A DNA stretch of 64,000 bases from Candidatus Melainabacteria bacterium SSGW_16 (GCA_004769085.1 DUDS01000015.1:173312-237311), one strand, 5' to 3'; positions 24,672 to 34,016 are shown, numbered from the stretch's first letter. The notes: generated by a model not told the origin, from the sequence alone. Made by a program: numbers and translations.

Positions 24672-26627
24672 CTACTCTTCTTCCTGAGTTCTAAGTTTTT
24701 CAAGAACACCTGCATCTTCAAGAGTAGTAGTATCACCTACAGTTTGTTTCCCACTTGCTATATCACGGAGAAGTCTTCGCATGATTTTTCCTGATCTTGT
24801 TTTAGGCAGTGACTCAGTAAATTTGATTTGATCAGGTTTTGCTACAGGTCCTATTTCTTTTGCTACATGTTTTTTTAACTCTTCAGAAAGCAAATGATGA
24901 TCTTTATTTACCGAGTCCTGTTTTAAAACTACAAATGCACAAAGTGCCTCACCTTTTATCTCATGCGGGTAACCTACCACTGCTGCTTCAGCTACAGCAG
25001 TATGATTTACAAGCGATGACTCAACTTCCATTGTGCTTAACAAATGTCCTGAAACTTTGATTACATCATCTACTCTCCCTAACAACCAAAAGTAACCATC
25101 TTTGTCTTTTTTTGCACCATCGCCTGTAAAGTAAGCACCCTTTATCCTTTTCCAATAGGTTTCTTTATATCTTTCATCATCACCGTAAATAGTTCTTATC
25201 ATTGAAGGCCATGGTTTTTTAACTACTAAATATCCTCCCTGATCCCCATGAATATTTTTACCATTTTGATCTACTACATCAGCAAATATTCCAGGCAATG
25301 GAAAAGTAGCTGAACCAGGTTTTGTAGAAGTAATACCAGGAATAGGGGTAATAAGAATACCACCCGTTTCTGTCTGCCACCAGGTATCAACAACAGGACA
25401 TTTTTCATTACCAATATTTTTTTGATACCACATCCATGCTGCAGGGTTAATAGGTTCCCCTACTGTTCCAAGAAGGCGCAGGCTTGAAAGATTATATTTT
25501 TTTACCCATTCCAGACCTGCTTTCATAAAAGCACGGATAGCAGTCGGAGCAGTATAAAAAATAGTAATTTTATTTTCCTGGATTGTTTTCCAGAATCTTC
25601 CCCAATCAGGATAATTTGGGGCACCTTCATAAATAACAACAGTTGCTCCACAACTTAAAGGACCATAAACAACATAACTGTGCCCTGTTATCCATCCTAT
25701 ATCAGCAGTGCACCAGTAAACATCGCTGTCTTTAATATCAAAAACCCATTTTGTTGTTAAGGTAGTCCACAAAATATACCCGGCAGTGGTATGCAAAATC
25801 CCTTTTGGTTTGCCTGTTGTACCAGATGTATAAAGTGTAAACAAAGGTTGTTCAGAATCCAGTTCTTTAGCTTTAAAATCTCCAGAGGCTTTCGAAATAA
25901 CTTCATGATACCAGTAGTCCCTACCTGATTTCATCTCAATATTATTTTTTGATCTCTGAGTTACAATTACTTTTTCAACAGCAGCACATTTTTTTAATGC
26001 TTCATCTACATTTAACTTCAGAGGAACAATTTGTCCGCGTCTGTAGCTACCATCGGCAGTAATAACCATTCTTGCCTTAGAGTCATTAATTCTGTCAGCT
26101 AGTGCTTCAGTGCTGAATCCACCAAAAACCACACTATGAACTGCACCAATTCTTGTACAGGCAAGCATTGCAACTACAGCTTCTATAACCATAGGCATGT
26201 AGATCACAATGCGATCTTTTTCTTTTATGCCAAGCTGAACAAGTACATTACTAAATTTACAGACTTCTTCATAAAGCTCAGAGTAAGTAACAGATCTTTT
26301 CTCTTCATTTTCACCAATCCATATAATGGCGGTTTTATTTGATTTTTTTTCAAGATGCCTATCCAGACAATTATAAGAAACATTGACTTTTCCACCAGTA
26401 AACCATTTACTGAATGGTTCATTCCACTCCAGAACCTTATCCCATTTTTTAAACCAGTGTAGATTTTCTAGTGCCAGATCTGACCAGAAACCTTCAAAAT
26501 TAGTATTTGCTTTAAGTAAAAGCCTTTCATACTCTTCTTTTTTCAGGTTTGCCTGTTTAATAAAACTATCAAGTGGACTAAATGTCCTTTTTTCTGTTAA
26601 AACAGATGTTATATTTTCTTCAGGCAT
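24672..26627 (-). CDS. acsA: Acetyl-CoA synthetase (AMP-forming)
   Basis: 651 residues, the standard length for Acs. Signatures: N-terminal ACAS domain with FWSDLALENLHW and KWFTGGKVNVSYNCLDRH, the P-loop TLYTSGTTGKPKGILH, adenylate motif DTWWQTETG, hinge GRVDDVIKVSGH and the C-terminal PKTRSGKIMRRLLR with the acetylatable Lys. It activates acetate to acetyl-CoA (possibly also propionate, feeding the methylcitrate cycle at 37-41 kb). Convergent to the small secreted protein gene with an 18-bp gap. No Shine-Dalgarno is evident. Confidence 0.97.
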   Translation of the reverse strand: MPEENITSVLTEKRTFSPLDSFIKQANLKKEEYERLLLKANTNFEGFWSDLALENLHWFKKWDKVLEWNEPFSKWFTGGKVNVSYNCLDRHLEKKSNKTAIIWIGENEEKRSVTYSELYEEVCKFSNVLVQLGIKEKDRIVIYMPMVIEAVVAMLACTRIGAVHSVVFGGFSTEALADRINDSKARMVITADGSYRRGQIVPLKLNVDEALKKCAAVEKVIVTQRSKNNIEMKSGRDYWYHEVISKASGDFKAKELDSEQPLFTLYTSGTTGKPKGILHTTAGYILWTTLTTKWVFDIKDSDVYWCTADIGWITGHSYVVYGPLSCGATVVIYEGAPNYPDWGRFWKTIQENKITIFYTAPTAIRAFMKAGLEWVKKYNLSSLRLLGTVGEPINPAAWMWYQKNIGNEKCPVVDTWWQTETGGILITPIPGITSTKPGSATFPLPGIFADVVDQNGKNIHGDQGGYLVVKKPWPSMIRTIYGDDERYKETYWKRIKGAYFTGDGAKKDKDGYFWLLGRVDDVIKVSGHLLSTMEVESSLVNHTAVAEAAVVGYPHEIKGEALCAFVVLKQDSVNKDHHLLSEELKKHVAKEIGPVAKPDQIKFTESLPKTRSGKIMRRLLRDIASGKQTVGDTTTLEDAGVLEKLRTQEEE

Positions 26628-26634
26628 GATTTTT

Positions 26635-26792
26635 TACTCAGGTGACTCGCTCATAATGAGACTCGCCACCTTTCCATTGTGCACTTAATATATTTAAGTC
26701 TAACATTATCAAGGTTTTGTCGAGTAAATCGATCAAAACCTTTCTTTGTGAAATTCCTATTTTGGTCATGTTACACTTGCCCAGGTAATCAC
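26635..26792 (+). repeat. Interspersed structured repeat, copy B
   Basis: Diverged copy between acs and rsmG. The central hairpin is AAGGTTTTG (26711-26719) / CAAAACCTT (26734-26742), in which the third to fourth pairs are changed from A-T to G-C compared with copy A, keeping the stem. The left module retains only ACTCGCTCAT. The right end almost reaches the rsmG ATG. Confidence 0.55.
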
Positions 26793-26797
26793 TAGGC

Positions 26798-27505
26798 ATG
26801 ACTACCTCTCAAAAAATTAAAGACTTCACTGATTTTACTTCAATCTGCAATTATTTTGGCATTGAAGTTAATAATAATCAATTAAATCTCTTTAAAAAAT
26901 ATTACGAAATACTACTTGATTGGAATACAAAGATTAACTTAATAAGCAGAGCCTCATTAAAACGTACAGATGATGAAAATGACACTATTTTAGAAAAACA
27001 TTTTCTGGATTCAATTATATTTCTCCCTGAAATTGAGGGTTTGATAAATGAAACCCCTGCGGTATTTGATATTGGATCAGGTGGTGGTTTTCCTGCTATA
27101 CCACTTGCCATAATGAAACTAAATTGGCATTTCATATTATGTGAATCGACTACAAAAAAGGCAGATTTTTTAAATCTTCTCATAAATGAATTAAATCTAA
27201 ATGAGAGAGTAAAAGTAATTAATTCAAGGGTAGAAAAAATAAATAAAAAAAATGAATATAAAGATAAATTTGATATTGTAACTGCTCGTGCAGTAGCAAA
27301 ACTTGATGAATTAATTAAATATTCTCTTCCATTATTAAAACAGAGGGGTTATTTGCTGGCATTTAAAGCCAGAGAAACTGAAGAGGAAATCTTAAATGCA
27401 AAAAAAGTTATGGAGAATAATAAATTAGATTTTAAAATATTTTCAAAAGAAATAAACGGGATTGAGAGAAAGCTCATTGTATTATCCCATTCGGGTATTC
27501 TTTAA
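26798..27505 (+). CDS. rsmG: 16S rRNA (guanine-527-N7) methyltransferase
   Basis: 235 residues, full-length RsmG (GidB). N-terminal helical FKKYYEILLDWNTKINLIS, the AdoMet motif FDIGSGGGFPAIPLAI, LCESTTKKADFL, the TARAVAKLDELIKYSLPLL segment and PLLK-type motif with AFKA are all diagnostic. It methylates G527 of 16S rRNA; loss confers low-level streptomycin resistance in other bacteria. The last codons and stop lie inside a 22-bp sequence repeated exactly at 28503-28524, where it ends atpC on the other strand. The start codon lies at the right end of repeat copy B, without Shine-Dalgarno. Confidence 0.95.
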   Translation: MTTSQKIKDFTDFTSICNYFGIEVNNNQLNLFKKYYEILLDWNTKINLISRASLKRTDDENDTILEKHFLDSIIFLPEIEGLINETPAVFDIGSGGGFPAIPLAIMKLNWHFILCESTTKKADFLNLLINELNLNERVKVINSRVEKINKKNEYKDKFDIVTARAVAKLDELIKYSLPLLKQRGYLLAFKARETEEEILNAKKVMENNKLDFKIFSKEINGIERKLIVLSHSGIL

Positions 27506-27507
27506 TT
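27486..27507. repeat. Left 22-bp direct repeat flanking 1-kb insert
   Basis: Identical to 28503-28524 in the same orientation, and similar for six more bases with one mismatch. It covers the rsmG C-terminus and stop codon. Distance between copies is 1017 bp. Confidence 0.85.
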
Positions 27508-27623
27508 CCTTAGCATTGTTGTGGTTTAAAAGTAGTATTTTTAGACTATAAATTAATTTTATCTAATCTTCTTATTTAATCCCTTTAACTATTTGTATAC
27601 CTTATTTTAGTTTAATCCGGCAC

Positions 27624-28469
27624 ATGAACAATACTCAAGCAGGTTATCAATTATATTTATTACAAAACCATGTTTCAAAGAACTATAATCCAAATGTAAA
27701 TCCTTATTTTGGATCAGGATCTTCCGACCCTAACTCTATCCCTGAAGCAAGGTTTACAGAAAGATCGCCCTATCATCATGGTTGGGGAACCGGGGGAATG
27801 TATGATTCTTATGAACGGCAAGTTGATCAATTAGAACATTACTTCAATCCTTTACACAGATGGAATGGACATGTACCAGAAGGGTTAGAACGATTAGATT
27901 TAAAGTCATTAATGAGAGTCGCTGGTAGAGGCTCATTTTTAAACCAGCAAAGATTAAGTCCAGGACAATTTTTAGCTTCTGATATAAATAATGATGGGAA
28001 GGTTAGTCCTAGAGATGTAGATGCACTTATGGTTTTGCGTGGCATGCGAGTAGGTGGAACAGGAGATAGAACAGGAATTGGAGGATATGCTGAGCATAGA
28101 ATAGCTTTAGACAACTCCATGAAAAACGAAGCTATACAAAGGAGGGCATTTCTTAGTATGCAAAGAGGACCTTTTCAGTTTAACAATAGGATGTACTCAT
28201 CTTATGAGGATTTGAGAAAAGAAGATCAACAGTATTATTCTCAGTATCAGAATGGAAGAGAATGGAATCCAATTGAAAAAGACATGTTTACAAGGCTTCA
28301 AAATCTAAGACAAAATGACCCTCATAATTCCAATCCAAACTACATGACATCAAACTACTCTGATCTTAAGAGTATTATTAATGAAATCAGAAGGCAATCA
28401 GGAAGCAACACTTACACTACCTATGCAAATGGTTTCAATCCAACTTATTCTTTCAATCCAAGCTACTGA
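27624..28469 (+). CDS. Hypothetical protein with one dockerin/EF-hand-like calcium loop
   Basis: 281 residues, Tyr-, Asn- and Gln-rich, no signal peptide or membrane span. Residues about 120-140 contain SDINNDGKVSPRDVDALMVL, a perfect dockerin type I / EF-hand loop (D-x-N-x-D-G-x-V-x-x-x-D). Only one loop is present, whereas dockerins carry two. The C-terminus is a low-complexity Tyr/Asn/Ser stretch. The gene fills a 1-kb segment bounded by 22-bp direct repeats at the ends of rsmG and atpC, which suggests it was inserted there. A Tyr-rich protein with calcium loop could act at the cell surface through a non-Sec route; this is speculation. Confidence 0.7.
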   Translation: MNNTQAGYQLYLLQNHVSKNYNPNVNPYFGSGSSDPNSIPEARFTERSPYHHGWGTGGMYDSYERQVDQLEHYFNPLHRWNGHVPEGLERLDLKSLMRVAGRGSFLNQQRLSPGQFLASDINNDGKVSPRDVDALMVLRGMRVGGTGDRTGIGGYAEHRIALDNSMKNEAIQRRAFLSMQRGPFQFNNRMYSSYEDLRKEDQQYYSQYQNGREWNPIEKDMFTRLQNLRQNDPHNSNPNYMTSNYSDLKSIINEIRRQSGSNTYTTYANGFNPTYSFNPSY

Positions 28470-28498
28470 GACTATAAGAAGGTAAGTCCGCGTAGATA

Positions 28499-28930
28499 TT
28501 AACCCATTCGGGTATTCTTTAATTTCTTAATCATTTCAACAGCTTCAAGCATTACAAGAAGTCTTGATAGTTCCATTTCAGCTTTCTGTACATCTACTTT
28601 ATCTTTCTTTTGCGCAATCCTTGCCTGAGCCAGTTCTTTTTCCTTTTCTGCAATAACAGCATCAATATCCTCAGCCAGTGCAGCATGATCAGATATAACC
28701 GTTACACCTTCTTTTGAAACTTCCATCATCCCACCCAATACTGCAGCAACTTTTCTTTCACCACTTTGCCAATACTGAAAAGGAGCAGCAGTAAGCGGTG
28801 TAATTAACGGAATATGCTCGGGCAATATTCCTACTTCACCATCAATTGTTCTGGCAATAATCTGTTCTACATCAGTATCAAGCACAGATGCATTTGGGGT
28901 AAGGACTTTTAAATGGAATGTTTTTGGCAT
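28499..28930 (-). CDS. atpC: F1Fo ATP synthase epsilon subunit
   Basis: 143 residues from the ATG at 28928-28930, chosen because MPKTFHLKVLTPNASVLDTDVEQ is where the family begins; the longer frame overlaps phaC. The beta-sandwich half contains GEVGILPEHIPLITPL, the C-terminal half is the helical hairpin that inhibits ATP hydrolysis. No other atp gene is in the window; atpC normally follows atpD. It lies 39 bp behind phaC and may be read with it. Its last codons lie in the 22-bp repeat shared with the end of rsmG. Confidence 0.9.
   Translation of the reverse strand: MPKTFHLKVLTPNASVLDTDVEQIIARTIDGEVGILPEHIPLITPLTAAPFQYWQSGERKVAAVLGGMMEVSKEGVTVISDHAALAEDIDAVIAEKEKELAQARIAQKKDKVDVQKAEMELSRLLVMLEAVEMIKKLKNTRMG
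28503..28524. repeat. Right 22-bp direct repeat flanking 1-kb insert
   Basis: Exact copy of 27486-27507. It encodes the end of atpC when read on the minus strand and the end of rsmG when read on the plus strand at the other copy, so the sequence serves two unrelated proteins. Confidence 0.85.
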
Positions 28931-28968
28931 AAAGTTTATTTTAACATTTAAGATTAGACCAAAATGTT

Positions 28969-30156
28969 TTAGTCTCTCATTATTTTGTGTATTTCTGCAT
29001 GATCCATCTGCCATTTAACTGTGTCTTTTTCTCTTTGTGGAGATAAATTACCCGATCTTGTTTTAAGCCAGTCAACACATGTTTTCCATATAGTATCTTT
29101 TGCTTTTTCACTTCCCATAATTGATATATGTCCAAAAGGTAATTCAACATATTGAAAATCCTTTGATGAAATATGTTTCTGAATTGCCCTAACAGAATCA
29201 GCAGGAATAAAAGTATCTCTGGAACCTGCGAAGACAAGTAGACTTGCCCTGCAATTTGACAAATCAACTGATACCGTCTGATCCATAAGTTTTAGTTTCC
29301 CTGCAACAAGCGCATTTGAACAAATAATTTCATAAGCCTGTTTAAATACAGCAGCAGGAAGTTGCTGGAAATTACGGAAAAAGTTGCTGAGTACCTGATA
29401 TTTGACCAGAGAATCCCTGTCCCATGCTTTATTTAAAAGATGTAATGGTCTTCTAAAATAGCCGACAGGATCCGATATTTTAAAAATAAAAGTTAACAGT
29501 TCTTTCGGAATACCACCGTGTTTATTAACAAGATTGAACCACTCTTTCATGAAATATTTAAAAATTATATTAAAAAAAGGTAATGAGCCTACGTCCACTG
29601 GTCCAGCAATATTAATAACATTTTTAACATCGTTTCTTGCATCAAGGGAAACGCTTGAATAAAGAATACTAAAAGTTCCGCCTAGACAGTAACCTAAAAG
29701 GGAAACCTTATCGGAAGAAGAGTGCTTTTTTGTCATGTTTACAGCTCTGTAAAGAAAATTCAGCACATAATCATCAATCTTTAAGTGAGAATCATTTTTA
29801 TCAGGTTTTCCAAAATCAAGCATGTAGACATTAAAACCACTTTCAGCAAGTTCATTTGCAAGACTATGCTGAGGTAATAAATCAAAAATATCGGTTGTAA
29901 TCATAAGCGGAGGCACAAGCAAAATGGGAATATTGAATACCTCACTTGTTATAGGTTCAAAATGATAAAGTATAAGATGCTTTTCTTGATATAAGATTTT
30001 CTTTCTACTTGCCTGCTGTGGTCTTATGTCACCTTTAATCGCAACTTCAAGGCCATTAATAAGCCTGAGCAGATTTTTTTCAATTTCTGCCTCTACTACT
30101 GATTCAAAATCTTTTGGTATTTCAAGATTCAACAGATTTTTAAGGTTAATAGCCAT
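28969..30156 (-). CDS. phaC: Polyhydroxyalkanoate synthase (PhaC-like)
   Basis: 395 residues from the ATG at 30154-30156; a TTG nine codons upstream is less likely. Alpha/beta-hydrolase fold with the PhaC lipase-like box GYCLGG, in which Cys replaces the usual Ser nucleophile. Other family blocks: LLVPPLMITTDIFDLLP, YMLDFGKP, FAGSRDTFIPADS (acid Asp) and LPFGHISIMGS (His). Length fits class III PhaC, which needs a PhaE or PhaR partner; none is visible here. It polymerises hydroxyacyl-CoA into storage granules. TATATT lies five bases before the ATG, so a leaderless mRNA is possible. Confidence 0.9.
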   Translation of the reverse strand: MAINLKNLLNLEIPKDFESVVEAEIEKNLLRLINGLEVAIKGDIRPQQASRKKILYQEKHLILYHFEPITSEVFNIPILLVPPLMITTDIFDLLPQHSLANELAESGFNVYMLDFGKPDKNDSHLKIDDYVLNFLYRAVNMTKKHSSSDKVSLLGYCLGGTFSILYSSVSLDARNDVKNVINIAGPVDVGSLPFFNIIFKYFMKEWFNLVNKHGGIPKELLTFIFKISDPVGYFRRPLHLLNKAWDRDSLVKYQVLSNFFRNFQQLPAAVFKQAYEIICSNALVAGKLKLMDQTVSVDLSNCRASLLVFAGSRDTFIPADSVRAIQKHISSKDFQYVELPFGHISIMGSEKAKDTIWKTCVDWLKTRSGNLSPQREKDTVKWQMDHAEIHKIMRD

Positions 30157-30289
30157 AAGACAATATAATCTAGCATTTTTCAAATGTATTACTAAAAACT
30201 ATTGGGTTACATTCTAATACATACCCATAAAGGTGGTTTTTTTCACAAGATCTCTTCTTCTAAAATAAGATCATACACTGATTAAAAGC

Positions 30290-31660
30290 TTAGAAGATTC
30301 TTAGATACTTTGCTTCTTCCCAGGTACTTACCTGAATTCTATATTCATCCCACTCTGCCCATTTCAGTGATAAAAACTGTTCATAAATATGATCACCTAG
30401 GGCAAGCTTTGCAATCTGACTTTTTTCTAATTCTCTAAGAGCTTCCTCAAGCGATCCAGGCAGACTATCAACCTTTAACTGTGCCTTTTCAGCTGGATTT
30501 AAATGGTAAATGTTTCTGTTTACTGGTGCAGGTGGTTCAATTTTATTTTTTATGCCATCAATACCAGCAAGAAGCATACACGCAACTGCTAAGTAAGGAT
30601 TACTAGTAGGATCAGGAGATCTTAGTTCTACTCTTGTAGAACTTCCTCTTTTATCAGGAACTCTGCACAGTGCAGATCTATTCCCCGGTGACCAGGCTAT
30701 ATAAACAGGTGCCTCATATCCCGGGACAAGTCTTTTGTAGCTGTTTACAAGAGGGTTGGTTATAGCACAAATTCCTCTTATATGCTTCAAGAGTCCACCA
30801 ATATACCATTTCATTTCCTTGCTTAGCTTATCCGGGGTCCCGGAATCAAAAAAAATATTTTTCCCGTCTTTGCAAAGAGACTGATTACAATGCATTCCTG
30901 ATCCATTCTGCCCAAAGATTGGTTTTGGCATGAAAGTTGCATGCATTCCATGTTTTGCAGCAACTGCCTTAGTAACCCATCTAAAAGTAGCTATATTATC
31001 AGCTGCAGTTAGTGCATCTTCATATTTAAAATCAATTTCATGCTGCCCAATTGCAACTTCATGATGGGAGGCTTCTATTTCAAATCCCATTTTTTCCAAA
31101 GCATAAATAATTTCTCTTCTTACCGGCTGTCCTATATCCAGGGGTTCAACATCAAAGTAACAGGCAACATCGCTTGGATCAATTGCAGGATTTCCATTTT
31201 CATCTTTATTAAAGAGGAAAAACTCGCACTCAGGACCAACATTCATGGTATAGCTCAGTTCTTTTTCAACCTGTGCAAGTACTCGCTTTAAATTATTTCT
31301 GGGACATCCTTGAAATGGCTTTCCATCCGGATCATAAATATCACAAACAAGCCTTGCTACTCTTCCTTCATCAGGCCTCCATGGCAATACTCTAAAGGTA
31401 CTTTTGTCAGGATAAAAATAAAGATCTGATCTTTCAATTCTCTGGAATCCTTTTATAGAACTCCCGTCAAGCATTGCCTCATTATTAAGAGCCTTTTCAA
31501 GCTGCTCAACAGGGATTGCCAGATTTTTAACTATGCCATAAATGTCAATAAATTGCAGACGAACAAATTTTACATCATTTGCTTTTGCTGCTTTTAAAAT
31601 ATCTTCATTTGTGAGATTTTTTGATTTATCCATAGGTAATGCACTCGCTACTGGACTCAT
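30290..31660 (-). CDS. glnA: Glutamine synthetase type I-alpha
   Basis: 456 residues. Beta-grasp and catalytic domains with MLDGSSIKGFQRIE, GPECEFFLF, NGSGMHCNQSL, the ATP/glutamate loop VNSYKRLVPGYEAPVYIAWS and NPYLAVA. The Arg in GFQRIE corresponds to the residue that mediates glutamine feedback inhibition in the I-alpha type of Gram-positives. Length and the lack of the I-beta insertion and adenylylation motif fit the alpha type, so regulation by GlnE is unlikely. AAGGAG six bases before the ATG fixes the start. Makes glutamine from glutamate, ammonia and ATP. Confidence 0.96.
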   Translation of the reverse strand: MSPVASALPMDKSKNLTNEDILKAAKANDVKFVRLQFIDIYGIVKNLAIPVEQLEKALNNEAMLDGSSIKGFQRIERSDLYFYPDKSTFRVLPWRPDEGRVARLVCDIYDPDGKPFQGCPRNNLKRVLAQVEKELSYTMNVGPECEFFLFNKDENGNPAIDPSDVACYFDVEPLDIGQPVRREIIYALEKMGFEIEASHHEVAIGQHEIDFKYEDALTAADNIATFRWVTKAVAAKHGMHATFMPKPIFGQNGSGMHCNQSLCKDGKNIFFDSGTPDKLSKEMKWYIGGLLKHIRGICAITNPLVNSYKRLVPGYEAPVYIAWSPGNRSALCRVPDKRGSSTRVELRSPDPTSNPYLAVACMLLAGIDGIKNKIEPPAPVNRNIYHLNPAEKAQLKVDSLPGSLEEALRELEKSQIAKLALGDHIYEQFLSLKWAEWDEYRIQVSTWEEAKYLRIF

Positions 31661-31858
31661 TGAATTCTCCTTATCAAAGCCGGTGGCCCGACTTTAGTTT
31701 TTTGCTTAAAAATGCTGCTGTCATAGGAGCTTTTTATCCAGGTATCTAAACCCTATAAGTTACTATTATGCCTTATACCTCCACATAATATTTGATTTTG
31801 TAAATGAATAAGAAGATTAAAGATAGATTTGCAAATTAAAAAGTGGTATATAAAATAC

Positions 31859-32809
31859 ATGTTCAAGATTAGAACTCCAAACATAAATGATTTAAACAAA
31901 CTTGAAAAGTTTGCATTAACTATTCCAAATGTAACTACACTAAATCTTATTCTTAAAAACAAAACATTTTGTTTGTTACAATTTCTAGTTCCGCAGAATT
32001 TTCGTTTCCTTCCAAGTATTCATGTTGCAGCAGAAGAAGAAAATGTCCTTGGCTTCATAGACTTAAAGTGTACTTCAAAAACCAATAACTGCTGGCAAAT
32101 TGACGAGCTATATGTAACGGATGAATTCAGAAACAAAGGCATTGGTGAAGAACTTTTAAGATATGTTCTTTCAGTATATGGAGGTCATGGTGTTGAACAT
32201 TTTCTTGCAGAAATAGACTCGCAGAACTTTCCAGCTCTTTCACTTTTTCACAGATGTGGCTTTAGAAGATATTCAAAGATATTTTTATATGAAAAAGAAA
32301 TAAACAATACGGATGGATTATGCTTATTAGACAAAGATTTCATCTTAAGAACTGTAAATAACAATGATTTGAATGAAATTGAAAAAATTGAACTTTCATC
32401 AATACCTCCGGACTTTCGCCCCGCTATAGGAAGACCAAAAGAGTATTTTAAAAATAAAAATATGGTTTGCCTGATTGATAGAAACAGAAATCTGTTAATT
32501 GGATGGGCACAGGTTGAAAGAAAATCAGATGATTACACTCAAATAGAACTACTTCTAAGCCCAGGATGGAGTCATCTGTATGAATACTTTTTCAACAGTC
32601 TGCTCTCAACCCTGGAATACAAAGGAGAATCATTCAGGGTAGCAGTAAGAGTTCATGACTATCTGACAGAATTAACAGAAATACTTACAAAATCAGGTTT
32701 TCTTTCACGGGAAGTAAAAGAACTCCTAATCAGGACAATTTGGCAAAAAGTGAAAGAAAGAAAACCAAAAGCAGCTAAAGTAGGTTTACCAAGAACAGCT
32801 CCAACATAA
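31859..32809 (+). CDS. Tandem GNAT-family N-acetyltransferase
   Basis: 316 residues from the ATG at 31859-31861; the upstream TTG is a poorer choice. The N-terminal half is a canonical GNAT domain with the acetyl-CoA loop EFRNKGIGEELL and the beta-5 bulge region FPALSLFHRCGFRRY. The C-terminal half (about 160-300) repeats the fold in degenerate form without a clear acetyl-CoA loop. The last 20 residues are basic. Substrate unknown; double-GNAT proteins include mycothiol synthase-like enzymes, but no specific match is claimed. Monocistronic by spacing. Confidence 0.8.
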   Translation: MFKIRTPNINDLNKLEKFALTIPNVTTLNLILKNKTFCLLQFLVPQNFRFLPSIHVAAEEENVLGFIDLKCTSKTNNCWQIDELYVTDEFRNKGIGEELLRYVLSVYGGHGVEHFLAEIDSQNFPALSLFHRCGFRRYSKIFLYEKEINNTDGLCLLDKDFILRTVNNNDLNEIEKIELSSIPPDFRPAIGRPKEYFKNKNMVCLIDRNRNLLIGWAQVERKSDDYTQIELLLSPGWSHLYEYFFNSLLSTLEYKGESFRVAVRVHDYLTELTEILTKSGFLSREVKELLIRTIWQKVKERKPKAAKVGLPRTAPT

Positions 32810-32867
32810 ATCCTTCACTCTTAAAATGACATGTTGCTTAAAATCCTGAAATAATATAATTCTATTT

Positions 32868-33821
32868 ATGACTTTCTTATGGCCACAGTTTCTGACATTA
32901 TATATTTTAGTTCCTCTATATATCTTTCTATATTTTTATTTTGAGAAGAAAAAGAAAAAAGATATTATCCCTTTTGGGAATCTTGAGGTGTTGGTTGAAG
33001 CGATTGAAAAAATTAGGAAAATTGATTTATTTAAGTATCTTCCATTTATTCTAAAAACATCTATTCTATGTCTGTTAATTTTTGCAATTTCAAGACCTGT
33101 TTGCACCACATATGTACCATTAAGAGATACAAAAATAATGCTTCTTATGGATATTTCAATCAGTATGGAAGCAGGTGACATGCATCCTGACAGGATCACT
33201 GCAGCAAAAGAAGCAGCAAAACAGTTTGTAAGAGATTTGCCAAATGGGATTCAGATTGGGATTGCGTTATTCAGCGGAAATGTAAGAGTACTGGTAAATC
33301 CAACAACGGACAAATTAAAAACAATTAATGTTTTAAACAAACTAAACAGAAAATTACTTGAACCAGGGACTGCAATAGGAGACGCAATCCTTGCAGGAAC
33401 AGAATCTATAAGTTTTGAGGATGAATCAAAAAGAAAAAATAAAAATGACAGAGTTTTGGTGCTTATTACTGATGGAGAAGCAAACATTGGGAGTGATCCA
33501 TTATTTGCAGCAGCACATGCAAAAGTAAACAGGATTATTATTGACTCAGTCGGAATAGGAAGTCCTCTTGGAACAATAATCAGGGGTGGAATCCTCACCA
33601 GGCTTGATGAATACACACTAAAAGAAGTAGCATCTCTTACAGGAGGGGAATACTTCAATGCTCAAAATTTAAATGAAATGAAATCAATCTACAAACAAAT
33701 TAGAAAATCTATACGACTCGTACAACAGGAATCTGAAATCACATATATACCATTGGCAATTATTTTTGTCTTATTATTTTTTTATCAGCTCCTGAGATGG
33801 ACCAAGTTTAGATTTGCTTAG
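32868..33821 (+). CDS. BatA-like VWA-domain membrane protein
   Basis: 317 residues. Two N-terminal membrane segments (about 3-25 and 62-80), a von Willebrand A domain and a C-terminal membrane segment (about 290-308), the arrangement of BatA/YehP-type aerotolerance proteins. The MIDAS motif D-x-S-x-S is present in LLMDISISMEAGD, with the later Thr in LEPGTAIGDAI and Asp in VLITDGEANIG. BatA proteins usually sit beside a MoxR ATPase and DUF58 gene; neither is here, so it is a stand-alone copy. The stop codon overlaps the first bases of repeat copy C. Confidence 0.87.
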   Translation: MTFLWPQFLTLYILVPLYIFLYFYFEKKKKKDIIPFGNLEVLVEAIEKIRKIDLFKYLPFILKTSILCLLIFAISRPVCTTYVPLRDTKIMLLMDISISMEAGDMHPDRITAAKEAAKQFVRDLPNGIQIGIALFSGNVRVLVNPTTDKLKTINVLNKLNRKLLEPGTAIGDAILAGTESISFEDESKRKNKNDRVLVLITDGEANIGSDPLFAAAHAKVNRIIIDSVGIGSPLGTIIRGGILTRLDEYTLKEVASLTGGEYFNAQNLNEMKSIYKQIRKSIRLVQQESEITYIPLAIIFVLLFFYQLLRWTKFRFA

Positions 33822-34016
33822 TAATTACTCACCGCCCTCCTCGCTCATTCTTCGCTTGCCCGCCAGAGGCGGGTCCGTCCTCTGGCGGATCGGGCTTTGC
33901 ATAGATTTATGCTATGCCATCTCTCACTAAGCCCAGATTTTGCCGAGTAAATCGGACAAAATCTTTCTTAATTAGTTGTTTTATTTTCATCATAATGGAG
34001 GAGCTGAGTAGTTACT
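33820..34016 (+). repeat. Interspersed structured repeat, copy C, with terminal inverted repeats
   Basis: 197 bp. Ends form a 12-bp inverted repeat with one mismatch: AGTAATTACTCA (33820-33831) and TGAGTAGTTACT (34005-34016). Inside are an extra perfect 10-bp hairpin (CCGCCAGAGG 33860-33869 / CCTCTGGCGG 33879-33888) and the family hairpin AGATTTTG-CCGA (33935-33946) / TCGG-A-CAAAATCT (33952-33964). It starts in the VWA gene's stop codon and ends 4 bp before the acylphosphatase stop, so it looks like a mobile or palindromic unit settled between two genes. Confidence 0.75.

Noticed and set aside
28931..29014. Longer N-terminus for atpC
   Set aside because: Family alignment begins at the internal Met; the extension overlaps the phaC end.
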